NCBI GenBank assembly: GCA_036704825.1
Contig: JAUBSN010000004.1
Span: 1-64,000, forward strand
Reading direction: 5' to 3'
Source: Microcoleus sp036704825
GTDB taxonomy: Bacteria; Cyanobacteriota; Cyanobacteriia; Cyanobacteriales; Microcoleaceae
DNA: 64,000 bases
Below are positions 14,838 through 22,961 of the stretch, piece by piece; the first letter of the stretch is position 1; every line of letters starts with the position of its first letter. The notes beneath the pieces are model-generated. The model did not search any database, was not told the DNA's origin, and was given only the letters and a program-made list of their open reading frames with translations. The position numbers were made by a program, and so were the translations under genes.

Positions 14838-14980
14838 GTAGGAACAGGCCCGAAAGCCTGTTCCACAAGAAATTGCTTGATTGTGGAACGGGCTTTCCGG
14901 CCCGTTCCTCAAGGTTCGCAACAGGCTTTCGGGCCTGTTCCACCTTGATTTTGTGGAACGGGCCCGAAAGCCTGTTCCTG
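14838..14980. repeat. cluster of GGAACAGGC-type palindromic interspersed repeats
   Basis: Four variants of a word family occur: GGAACAGGCCCGAAAGCCTG, its complement-like GGAACGGGCTTTCCGGCCCG, CAACAGGCTTTCGGGCCTGT, and GGAACGGGCCCGAAAGCCTG. Each can form a hairpin. The same family recurs at 32582-32690 and 61070-61100. Confidence 0.8.
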
Positions 14981-15103
14981 ATGGCAGAGATTTGTGCGAT
15001 CGTACTTAACCCAACATCAATAATATATAATTGTAAAAATTGCTTAACAAATCTACATCATTCTCCTGAGAGCCACTCTCATCAATTATTTGGAGTCTCC
15101 GCC

Positions 15104-16177
15104 ATGCAGCTAAAACTTACCGATTCAAAACTGCCTTTTGCCCCGCTGTTGCTGATTGCGCCGTTTTTCCTGTGGGGAACCGCGATGGTAGCGATGAAGG
15201 GGGTGATGCCGCACACAACGCCGCTGTTTGTGGCATTCGTGCGTTTAGTACCTGCGGGCGTGTTGGTGCTGCTGGCGGCGGCACTGATGGGAAAACCGCA
15301 GCCGCAGGGTTGGAAAGCTTGGCTGTGGATTTCGCTGTTTGCTTTGGTTGACGCTACTTTGTTTCAAGGCTTTTTAGCCGAAGGTTTGGCGAGAACCGGT
15401 GCCGGCTTGGGTTCGGTAATGATTGATTCTCAGCCGCTAGCTGTGGCGATTTTGTGTTTGTGGCTGTTTCAAGAAAAAATTGGTTTTTGGGGCTGGTTGG
15501 GATTAGTTTTTGGCGTTGTCGGCATCAGTTTAATTGGGTTGCCCGATGGCTGGATTTTTGGGCTTTTTCATCCTGAAAACGCGCAGGTTTCTGCGGGTAT
15601 CGAACAGTTGTTTCAGGGTGGAGAATGGTTGATGCTGTTGGCTGCTTTGTCGATGGCTGTGGGTACGGTTTTGGTGCGCTGGGTTTGCCGTTATGTTGAC
15701 CCGGTAGTGGCGACTGGTTGGCACATGATTTTGGGCGGTTTGCCGCTGTTGGCAATTTCGGCTGCAACTGAGTCTGACCAGTTTGTGAATATCGATTTTT
15801 CGGGCTGGATGGCGTTAGGTTATTCTACAGTGTTCGGAAGTGCGATCGCCTACGGTTTATTCTTTTATTTTGCTTCTAGCGGCAGTCTAACCAGTTTGAG
15901 TTCTCTTACCTTTCTTACGCCTGTATTTGCTTTGCTGTTCGGCAATTTGTTTTTGGGCGAAGTGCTCAGTCCGGTACAATCGATGGGAGTTGGGCTGACT
16001 TTGGTGAGTATTTATTTGATCAATCAGCGGGATACTTTGGCGGAAAAGTTAGGAAAAGTGCGGCACTGTCAAGCGAGTGCAGAAGTTGAAGCAACAGGAT
16101 TGTTAGAGTCGTCTGAGTTGAATTCTGTAGAATTACCCGTGCAGTTGCGGGTTAGCGAATTGGAATCGGAAGTTTAG
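15104..16177 (+). CDS. EamA/DMT-family membrane transporter
   Basis: The protein has ~357 residues with ten hydrophobic segments in two EamA halves, beginning LLLIAPFFLWGTAMVAMKGV. The second half includes LMLLAALSMAVGTVLVRWVC and ends with FGNLFLGEVLSPVQSMGVGL. Such proteins export or import small metabolites; the substrate cannot be told from sequence. I choose ATG 15104 with upstream GGAG. The frame is open much further upstream, but that part (from 14831) translates interspersed repeats. The hydrophilic C-terminal ~35 residues are acidic. Confidence 0.9.
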   Translation: MQLKLTDSKLPFAPLLLIAPFFLWGTAMVAMKGVMPHTTPLFVAFVRLVPAGVLVLLAAALMGKPQPQGWKAWLWISLFALVDATLFQGFLAEGLARTGAGLGSVMIDSQPLAVAILCLWLFQEKIGFWGWLGLVFGVVGISLIGLPDGWIFGLFHPENAQVSAGIEQLFQGGEWLMLLAALSMAVGTVLVRWVCRYVDPVVATGWHMILGGLPLLAISAATESDQFVNIDFSGWMALGYSTVFGSAIAYGLFFYFASSGSLTSLSSLTFLTPVFALLFGNLFLGEVLSPVQSMGVGLTLVSIYLINQRDTLAEKLGKVRHCQASAEVEATGLLESSELNSVELPVQLRVSELESEV

Positions 16178-16234
16178 ATTTAGATTTGGTTCCCGACGCA
16201 ATTAACTCGATCCATAAAAACAGCTTAATTTACA

Positions 16235-16912
16235 TTAAAAATCGTCTTCGGGTTCTCCAGCAATATTTCTTTTTTCAATTTCTTCTATAAAGAATTTGAA
16301 ACTAGGATTGTCTGGGTAACTGGCTATTAAAACCTTCTGCTTGCAATATTTGCGGGCTATTTGTCGATAGTAGTCAGGATTTTTAGCATTGCGATCGATT
16401 GTAAAACCATCTTTTCTACTAAGTTGCTGGTTTAACGTATCCAGACAATTTATCAACTTAGCTTTTTTCTTATCTGTATAGTAAAGTGGCAGCAACCAGC
16501 ACTCAATAGAATGTACTGATATGGCAAATACGATCCGCTTTTCGTATTTGGTGTAAAAATCTTCCCCTATCAAACCTTTAAACTTATTGATGACTTTTTC
16601 AATCAACTGTCCAGGGTCAATTTTACCATTTTCATCTTGCTTGGCGATATTATAATCTTCTGAAACATCAGTATCTATTTGGAGAATAATATAATCGATA
16701 AATTGGAATGCTTCCTTAAAATTATTTGACTCGCAGTAAGCAAAAACTTGACTCCAACCTCCATAGTTATGAGATTTATTCTCATCATCTTTATCTCTTT
16801 CTGGTTGAAGCGGTCTAATATCTATATCCGGGTTATTGAAATACCCTGCTAAAATACTTTCAATAACAATCTGGTCAGTTAATCCCTCTGTAATTAATCC
16901 AAAATTAGTCAT
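16235..16912 (-). CDS. TOPRIM-like (DUF4276-like) protein, partner of the AAA ATPase
   Basis: The protein has 225 residues. FGLITEGLTDQIV (E9) and ILQIDTDVSED (D80, D82) give the E...DxD pattern of TOPRIM-type nucleases and DUF4276-like proteins. A later HSIECWLLPLYY segment is also DUF4276-like. It starts 1 bp after the stop of the ATPase gene, so the two are one transcription and translation unit. ATPase plus TOPRIM pairs are known as anti-phage systems (OLD, Gabija, PARIS). I cannot place this pair in one of them with confidence. Confidence 0.7.
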   Translation of the reverse strand: MTNFGLITEGLTDQIVIESILAGYFNNPDIDIRPLQPERDKDDENKSHNYGGWSQVFAYCESNNFKEAFQFIDYIILQIDTDVSEDYNIAKQDENGKIDPGQLIEKVINKFKGLIGEDFYTKYEKRIVFAISVHSIECWLLPLYYTDKKKAKLINCLDTLNQQLSRKDGFTIDRNAKNPDYYRQIARKYCKQKVLIASYPDNPSFKFFIEEIEKRNIAGEPEDDF

Positions 16913-16913
16913 A

Positions 16914-18083
16914 TTAAAAATTCTTAGGAAGTCCTCCGATATAGCCCCTCAAAAAAGCCTCTGATAATTTAACAGGTTCCTGTCCGTCGATAGTTTTAGG
17001 TTTGAGAATGCGTCGGGCTTTGGTATGTCCTAATTGGTTTCGATAAATGACAAACAGCCGCTGTTCCTCATCATCTAAATCTAAACCATCCAAAACTGCG
17101 GGGTTGTGGGTTGTGAATATAACTTGTTTGTCGTGTTTTTTTGCTAGTTCGACTAATTCTTGGATTAATCGGCGGCATAATCTGGGGTTGAGAGAAGCGT
17201 CAATGTTATCTATTGCAAAAAATTTAGGTGTGAGATCGCTGATGAACAAGGTAAAGTAAAAAAGTAAAAATAAAAAGCCTTCATTAGAACTTCTTTGGTC
17301 GAAATAACTTAAATCTGCATCTAAGTACCTATCTGTGATTTGAATAGAAGTTTGCATTGCTGCTAAATTCTGAGGAACTTTAAAATCTTTAAACCAATCT
17401 ATCAATTGCAGATTTTCTTTGATTTGATTGAGTTTATCTGGGTTGGGGTCTGCACTCAAGACATTTATAAGTTTAAATAAGCCTTCGCCATTAATGCCTA
17501 ACGGTTGAATTTGCCCTTCTTTTTCAAAAGTTCGTAACGCTGGGTTTTCAGGAGAGTAAATTATAAATTCATTTAACTTAAGTATGGGAATAAATGATTC
17601 GGCATCCTTTTGAAAGCTTGAGAATACTTGTTGGGAAAGCTCGTTCTCTTCTTCCAAGAGAGATTTTAATTTGTTTTTCCCCCCATATTTTTGAATAAGC
17701 AAATTAGCAGCATCCTTTAGAGAGGTTTCAGTATTGGCTAAAAAGTTCTTACTAATCCACTGAGAATAGGGAGAATTATCATTTTGTAAAATACAACTAA
17801 ATTGTTTTTTATCATTATGTCTTAATTCTATACTGATATCTTTAGTAAGATTATCTTTTTCAAAAGCCGATCGCATAAATCGAGGTTCAGTCACTCGAAT
17901 CCCCCGTGCAGCTAGGAACTCATTATCAAGTTTATCATTAGCAGCAGCAGAAGCCAGGGCGATCGCCTCCAAAATATTGCTCTTGCCGCAACCATTTTCC
18001 CCAATCAATACGGTGACTCGTCCTAATTCTAGCTTCAGCTTTTGAATGGATTTATAATTTTCGATTCTGACTTCTCCAATCAT
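16914..18083 (-). CDS. AAA (AAA_21/SMC-like) ATPase of a two-gene putative defence system
   Basis: The protein has 389 residues. The N terminus EVRIENYKSIQKLKLELG leads into Walker A GENGCGKSN (28-36). A helical insert at ~105-230 is followed by a signature-like SSNEGFLFLLF (~265-275), Walker B FFAIDNIDASLNP (288-300) and an H-loop TTHNP (324-328). The usual catalytic Glu after the Walker B Asp is Asn here (IDNID), so hydrolysis may be slow or depend on another residue. OLD/RecF-like ATPases of this kind sense DNA or phage proteins and activate a nuclease partner, presumably the next gene. M28 peptidase is divergent. Confidence 0.85.
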   Translation of the reverse strand: MIGEVRIENYKSIQKLKLELGRVTVLIGENGCGKSNILEAIALASAAANDKLDNEFLAARGIRVTEPRFMRSAFEKDNLTKDISIELRHNDKKQFSCILQNDNSPYSQWISKNFLANTETSLKDAANLLIQKYGGKNKLKSLLEEENELSQQVFSSFQKDAESFIPILKLNEFIIYSPENPALRTFEKEGQIQPLGINGEGLFKLINVLSADPNPDKLNQIKENLQLIDWFKDFKVPQNLAAMQTSIQITDRYLDADLSYFDQRSSNEGFLFLLFYFTLFISDLTPKFFAIDNIDASLNPRLCRRLIQELVELAKKHDKQVIFTTHNPAVLDGLDLDDEEQRLFVIYRNQLGHTKARRILKPKTIDGQEPVKLSEAFLRGYIGGLPKNF

Positions 18084-18130
18084 AATTCAATCCCATATAA
18101 TCTTAGTGTACTCATTGTATCTCCGATCGC

Positions 18131-19000
18131 ATGAATCTCAAAGAACGCTTGCACAGCCATCTGATTCAAATTGTACGCGATCGCAATCCATACCTCGCAT
18201 CCGAAGGGCATTTTTATGCTCAGCAATACATCGGCGAACAGTTGGCACAGTGGGGAACTGTAGAAATTGACGATTTTTTCGTGCGCGGCCGAGTTCATCA
18301 CAATTTGATTTTGGATTTACCCCCCCTCAGTCCCCCCCTTGCTAAGGGGGGGAAGCAAGAAAAGAAGCAAGAAAAGCCGATCGTAATTGGTGCTCATTAC
18401 GATACTGTACCTGGTACGCCTGGGGCCGATGATAATGCTACTGGTGTTGCTGTTTTGCTGGAACTCGCAAGGGATATCGCATCTGCGCCCCTCAAATATC
18501 CAGTGCAATTAGTCGCCTTCGATATGGAAGAATACGGTTATTTGGGAAGCAGTCATCATGCAGCTAAATACAAGCAACAGCAAAAGTCAATCCGGTTAAT
18601 GATTTCTTTGGAAATGTTGGGTTATTGCAACCATAATCCTAATTCTCAAAGCTATCCCGCTGGCTTGAAATATTTTTATCCAAATAGCGGCAATTTTATT
18701 GCTTTAATTGGAAATTTGCAGACGGTTCCCGATTTGATGAATTTGAGTGGCAAAATTCGCAAATCTGGTCAGCCCTGCGAGTGGCTACCGGTGCCGAATC
18801 GAGGTTTAATTGTGCCGGATACTCGTCGCAGCGATCATGCTCCTTTTTGGGATAACGGTTATCCGGCGATTATGGTGACTGATACTGCTAATATGCGAAA
18901 TCCGCATTATCATCAAGCGAGCGATCGGATTGAGACTTTGGATTTGGATTTTTTGGCGGGTGTTTGTCGGGGGTTGGTTGAGGCTATTCGGTATATGTAG
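18131..19000 (+). CDS. M28-family zinc metallopeptidase
   Basis: This aminopeptidase-like enzyme has two bound zinc ions. Visible ligands and active-site motifs are GAHYDTVPGTPGADDNATGV (~95-115), FDMEEYGYLGSSHHA (~135), a Ser-Leu-Glu ISLEMLG, DHAPFWDNGYPAIMVTDTA and the final NPHYHQASD. Length is 289 residues and there is no signal peptide, so it is probably cytoplasmic. Between DLPPLSPP and KPIVIGAHYD lies an insert (LAKGGKQEKKQEK) encoded by an interspersed repeat. It falls between two strands and probably forms a surface loop. Confidence 0.9.
   Translation: MNLKERLHSHLIQIVRDRNPYLASEGHFYAQQYIGEQLAQWGTVEIDDFFVRGRVHHNLILDLPPLSPPLAKGGKQEKKQEKPIVIGAHYDTVPGTPGADDNATGVAVLLELARDIASAPLKYPVQLVAFDMEEYGYLGSSHHAAKYKQQQKSIRLMISLEMLGYCNHNPNSQSYPAGLKYFYPNSGNFIALIGNLQTVPDLMNLSGKIRKSGQPCEWLPVPNRGLIVPDTRRSDHAPFWDNGYPAIMVTDTANMRNPHYHQASDRIETLDLDFLAGVCRGLVEAIRYM
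18320..18360. repeat. CCCCTTGCTAAGGGGG interspersed repeat inside the M28 gene
   Basis: The inverted repeat CCCCCCTTGCTAAGGGGGGG is the same family seen in intergenic DNA at ~63427-63460 and, in variant form, at ~63578 and ~32130. Here it is translated in frame as a Pro/Gly/Lys loop. Confidence 0.75.
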
Positions 19001-19172
19001 CCATTTTATTGAACCGCGAAGGCGCAAAGGGCGCGAAGGAAGAAAGAAGAAGAGAAAAGAGAAAGTGATATGATTTTTATGAGTATAAGGTTAGGATTTT
19101 TATGAATTGACTTTTAGATGGTTTTGTTAAATAATTTTCAATTATTCACATAACAAAATTTAGGAAAAATAT

Positions 19173-22100
19173 ATGAATGCTGATTTTCCCGATCGCACTC
19201 GCTGGCAATTTTGGATCGATCGCGGTGGCACTTTTACTGATATTGTCGCCAAGAGTCCCGACGGTAAATTAGTCATTCACAAGCTGCTGTCGGAAAACCC
19301 AGAACACTACACTGACGCCGCAGTTCAAGGAATGCGCGATATTTTGAGAATTCCCGCCGACGCAGCGATACCCGCTGCACAAATTGAAGCGATTAAAATG
19401 GGGACGACGGTGGCGACAAATGCTTTGCTGGAACGAAAGGGCGATCGCACAATTCTGTTAATTACTAAAGGTTTCGGCGATGCGCTGAGAATTGGCTATC
19501 AAAACCGCCCCAATATTTTCGCCCGCCACATTGTCTTGCCCCAGATGCTGTACGATCGAGTTATTGAAGTTGCAGAACGCTACAGCGCTCAAGGTGAGGA
19601 GTTAACTGCTGTCAATCCCGAGTTTATCCCGTCTTTGCAGCAAGCATACGATGAGGGAATTCGCAGTTGTGCGATCGTATTCATGCACGGCTACCGCTAC
19701 TCGGAACACGAACAACAAGTTGCTAAAATAGCCCGAGAAATTGGCTTTACTCAAATTTCAGTATCTCACGAAGTTAGCCCGCTGATGAAATTAGTTTCGC
19801 GGGGAGATACTGCGGTTGTCGATGCTTATTTATCTCCGATTTTACGGCGTTATGTCGAACAAGTAACCAGTCAATTAAGAGAGGCAGAGCCTCTGGATAT
19901 GGGTTCCCAGGCACAGCCTGGGAACGAGGAAATTTACCCACTGCCTAAATTAATGTTTATGCAGTCCAACGGCGGCTTAGTGGACGCGGCACAATTCCAA
20001 GGAAAAAACAGTATTTTATCCGGGCCTGCTGGGGGAATTGTCGGTGCAGTTCAAACCAGCAAAAAGGCAGGTTTTGATAAAATTATTACCTTTGATATGG
20101 GCGGAACTTCGACAGATGTTGCCCATTTTAACGGCGAATACGAACGCGAATTTGAGACAGAAATTGCTGGGGTGAGATTGCGATCGCCCGTGATGGCAAT
20201 TCACACTGTAGCAGCCGGCGGCGGTTCAATTGTCTTTTTTGACGGATCTCGCTACCGCGTCGGGCCGGAGTCTGCAGGGGCCAATCCCGGGCCCGCTTGC
20301 TATCGCAAAGGCGGCCCCTTGACGGTGACTGATTGCAATGTGATGTTGGGGAAAATTCAACCGGATTTTTTCCCGAAAGTGTTTGGATTGAATGGCGATT
20401 TGCCGATCGCCCGTGAGGTAGTAAACCAAAAATTTGTGCAATTAGCGGGGGAAATTGGGGGCGAGAGGACGGCCGAAGAGGTGGCGGAGGGTTTTTTGGC
20501 GATCGCCGTGGAAAAGATGGCAAATGCTGTCAAAAAAATCTCGCTTCAGCGCGGTTACGATGTTTCGGAGTATACATTGTGCTGTTTCGGCGGTGCGGGC
20601 GGCCAACACGCTTGTGCGATCGCCGATGCTTTGGGGATGAAACGGGTGTTTATTCACCCTTATGCGGGCGTGTTGTCGGCTTACGGTATGGGTTTGGCTG
20701 ATGTGCGGGCTATTCGCGAAAGGGCGATCGAGCAACAATTAAATGCAGAATTATTAGCTGATTTGCATTATATTTTAACGGCATTGGAGGCTGAGGGGAA
20801 GAGGGAATTGAACCGCAGAGGCGCAGAGAACGCAGAGAATGAGTCAGAGGTTTTAGTTGTTAGGAAGTTGCGCTTAAAATATCAGGGAAGTGACTCGGTT
20901 TTGGCGGTTAATTTTGCTGACAATATTGAGGCGATGCAGGCTGAATTTGAAGCTGCACACCGACAGCGTTACAGTTTTATTATGCCAGAAAAACCGCTGA
21001 TTGTGGAAGCTGTTTCGGTGGAAGTTGTAGAAAGAATGGATGTGCCGGAAGCATCCACAATTTCCCCCTTTTGTGGCACGGGTATCTTGCCCGTGCAACC
21101 AATTTCAACGGTGCAAACCTATGTTGCTGGCGGGTGGCGGGCAACGCCTGTTTACAAGAGGGAGAATTTGCGATCGCACGACTGCATTAGCGGCCCTGCG
21201 ATGATTGTTGAAGCAACGGGAACTAATATCATAGAACCGGGCTGGGAAGCGGTATTAACAGAAAGAAACGATCTAATTTTGAACCGCAGATGCACGCAGA
21301 TGGACGCAGATAATATCCGCGTTCATTCGCGTTTATCTGCGGCTAAATCAGATCCGGTTTTGCTGGAAATTTTTAATAATTTGTTTCGGGCGATCGCGGA
21401 ACAAATGGGCGTCACATTGCAAAACACAAGTTCCTCAGTCAACATCAAGGAACGTCTCGACTTTTCCTGTGCAATTTTCGACAAAAACGGGCAATTAGTT
21501 GCCAACGCGCCCCACATTCCCGTACATCTGGGCTCGATGAGCGAAAGCGTTGAAGCTTTAATTTTAGCACAAGGCAAGGCGATTCAACCCGGCGATGTTT
21601 ATGTTTCTAACAATCCCTACAACGGCGGCACGCATTTACCAGATATCACCGTTATTACTCCAGTATTTGATGGTGATTCCTCGCTTCCTTTGTTTTATGT
21701 TGCTTCGCGGGGACACCACGCCGACATCGGCGGCATTACTCCCGGTTCCATGCCTCCTAACAGTACAACAGTAACTGAAGAAGGTGTATTGCTTGACAAT
21801 TTCCTGTTAGTAAGCGAGGGCAGTTTTAGAGAAAAAGAATTACTAGAACTTCTGACATCTGGGAATTTTCCGGTTCGCAATTCCGCTCAAAATATAGCCG
21901 ATTTGCAAGCACAAATTGCTGCTAACAAGCGCGGCGCAGAAGAACTTCTCAAGATGGTAGAACATTATGGATTAGAGACGGTGCAAGCTTATATGGGTTT
22001 CGTACAAGACAATGCTGAGGAGTCGGTACGCAGGGTAATTGATGTTTTGAGTGATGGCGAATTTACTTATCCGATGGATAGTGGCGGAGAAATTAAGGTA

Positions 22101-22889
22101 GCGATTACAATTGACAAATCTGCGCGCAGTGCAAAAATAGATTTTACTGGCACTTCTGCTCAACAAACCAACAATTTTAATGCTCCCGCAGCCGTGTGCA
22201 AAGCTGCTGTTTTGTATGTTTTCCGCACGTTGGTAGATGACGATATCCCTCTCAATGCGGGCTGTTTGAAACCTCTCGAAATCATCAATCCCGAAGGCTG
22301 TATGCTGAATCCGCGCTATCCGGCGGCGGTGGTGGCCGGAAATGTGGAAACATCGCAGAATATTACCGATGCTTTGTATTGTGCGTTGGGAGTGATGGCT
22401 GCTTCTCAGGGAACTATGAATAATTTTACCTTTGGAAATCAGCGCTATCAATATTATGAAACTATTTGCGGCGGTTCGGGTGCTGGTGCAGATTTTGACG
22501 GTACTGATGCGGTACAAACTCACATGACTAATTCGCGTTTAACCGATCCCGAAGTATTAGAATGGCGGTTTCCGGTGTTGTTAGAAAGTTTTGCAATTCG
22601 GGCTAATAGCGGCGGGAATGGATATCATCGCGGCGGGAATGGAGTTGTGCGGCGAGTGCGGTTTCGGGAGGCGATGACGGCGGGAATTTTATCGGGGCGG
22701 CGGGTGATTTCTCCTTGCGGTTTGAATGGGGGAGAAGCCGGGAAAGTTGGGCGGAATTATGTTGAAAGAGTTGATGGAAAAGTTGAGGATTTCGGGAGTA
22801 CGGCGACTGTGGAAATGCAGCCGGGGGATGTGTTCCTCATTGAGACTCCGGGTGGCGGCGGTTATGGTACTATAACCTTTATTAGGTAG
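19173..22889 (+). CDS. hydantoinase/5-oxoprolinase, HyuA-HyuB fusion
   Basis: The protein has 1238 residues. The HyuA half begins FWIDRGGTFTDIVAKSPDGK and includes KMGTTVATNALLERKG, ITFDMGGTSTDVAHF and FGGAGGQHACAIADALGMKR. The HyuB half starts at ~residue 725 (DPVLLEIFNNLFRAIAEQMG) with VSNNPYNGGTHLPDITVITP and ends in ETPGGGGYGT. Such fusions hydrolyse 5-oxoproline or hydantoins with ATP. Four short inserts in linkers are encoded by four different interspersed repeats (near 19880, 20810, 21070-21150 and 21280-21347), so the gene is longer than typical but unbroken. It is probably cytosolic. AT-rich leader; no operon partner. Confidence 0.93.
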   Translation: MNADFPDRTRWQFWIDRGGTFTDIVAKSPDGKLVIHKLLSENPEHYTDAAVQGMRDILRIPADAAIPAAQIEAIKMGTTVATNALLERKGDRTILLITKGFGDALRIGYQNRPNIFARHIVLPQMLYDRVIEVAERYSAQGEELTAVNPEFIPSLQQAYDEGIRSCAIVFMHGYRYSEHEQQVAKIAREIGFTQISVSHEVSPLMKLVSRGDTAVVDAYLSPILRRYVEQVTSQLREAEPLDMGSQAQPGNEEIYPLPKLMFMQSNGGLVDAAQFQGKNSILSGPAGGIVGAVQTSKKAGFDKIITFDMGGTSTDVAHFNGEYEREFETEIAGVRLRSPVMAIHTVAAGGGSIVFFDGSRYRVGPESAGANPGPACYRKGGPLTVTDCNVMLGKIQPDFFPKVFGLNGDLPIAREVVNQKFVQLAGEIGGERTAEEVAEGFLAIAVEKMANAVKKISLQRGYDVSEYTLCCFGGAGGQHACAIADALGMKRVFIHPYAGVLSAYGMGLADVRAIRERAIEQQLNAELLADLHYILTALEAEGKRELNRRGAENAENESEVLVVRKLRLKYQGSDSVLAVNFADNIEAMQAEFEAAHRQRYSFIMPEKPLIVEAVSVEVVERMDVPEASTISPFCGTGILPVQPISTVQTYVAGGWRATPVYKRENLRSHDCISGPAMIVEATGTNIIEPGWEAVLTERNDLILNRRCTQMDADNIRVHSRLSAAKSDPVLLEIFNNLFRAIAEQMGVTLQNTSSSVNIKERLDFSCAIFDKNGQLVANAPHIPVHLGSMSESVEALILAQGKAIQPGDVYVSNNPYNGGTHLPDITVITPVFDGDSSLPLFYVASRGHHADIGGITPGSMPPNSTTVTEEGVLLDNFLLVSEGSFREKELLELLTSGNFPVRNSAQNIADLQAQIAANKRGAEELLKMVEHYGLETVQAYMGFVQDNAEESVRRVIDVLSDGEFTYPMDSGGEIKVAITIDKSARSAKIDFTGTSAQQTNNFNAPAAVCKAAVLYVFRTLVDDDIPLNAGCLKPLEIINPEGCMLNPRYPAAVVAGNVETSQNITDALYCALGVMAASQGTMNNFTFGNQRYQYYETICGGSGAGADFDGTDAVQTHMTNSRLTDPEVLEWRFPVLLESFAIRANSGGNGYHRGGNGVVRRVRFREAMTAGILSGRRVISPCGLNGGEAGKVGRNYVERVDGKVEDFGSTATVEMQPGDVFLIETPGGGGYGTITFIR
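19879..19930 (+). repeat. interspersed repeat in oxoprolinase gene, insert 1
   Basis: GAGGCAGAGCCTC and GTTCCCAGGCACAGCCTGGG are short palindromic words typical of intergenic repeats. They encode EAEPLDMGSQAQPGNEE between HyuA strands. Confidence 0.6.
20811..20850 (+). repeat. interspersed repeat in oxoprolinase gene, insert 2
   Basis: AACCGCAGAGGCGCAGAGAA is a repeat of the family also found between genes at ~19012 (GAACCGCGAAGGCGCAAAGG). It encodes LNRRGAENAENESE. Confidence 0.7.
21070..21155 (+). repeat. interspersed repeat in oxoprolinase gene, insert 3
   Basis: The palindromic GGCACGGGTATCTTGCCCGT and the GGCGGGTGGCGGGCAACGCC region resemble cyanobacterial intergenic repeats. They encode CGTGILPVQP and a Gly/Trp-rich stretch. 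Confidence 0.6.
21280..21348 (+). repeat. interspersed repeat in oxoprolinase gene, insert 4 (HyuA-HyuB junction)
   Basis: AACCGCAGATGCACGCAGAT continues with ATCCGCGTTCATTCGCGTTT and ATCTGCGGCTAAATC, a common interspersed repeat with inverted CGCAGAT/ATCTGCG ends. It encodes NRRCTQMDADNIRVHSRLSA exactly between the two enzyme halves. Confidence 0.7.
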
Positions 22890-22961
22890 ATACACCCGTA
22901 TTAATTGTGTGGGCAATAGTAAGATAGAATCCGGTTGGTGAGACCATATCGTTTATCACAG

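Noticed and set aside
14831..15103. N-terminal extension of the EamA transporter
   Set aside because: It translates GGAACAGGC-type repeats; the transporter fold and a ribosome-binding site start at 15104.
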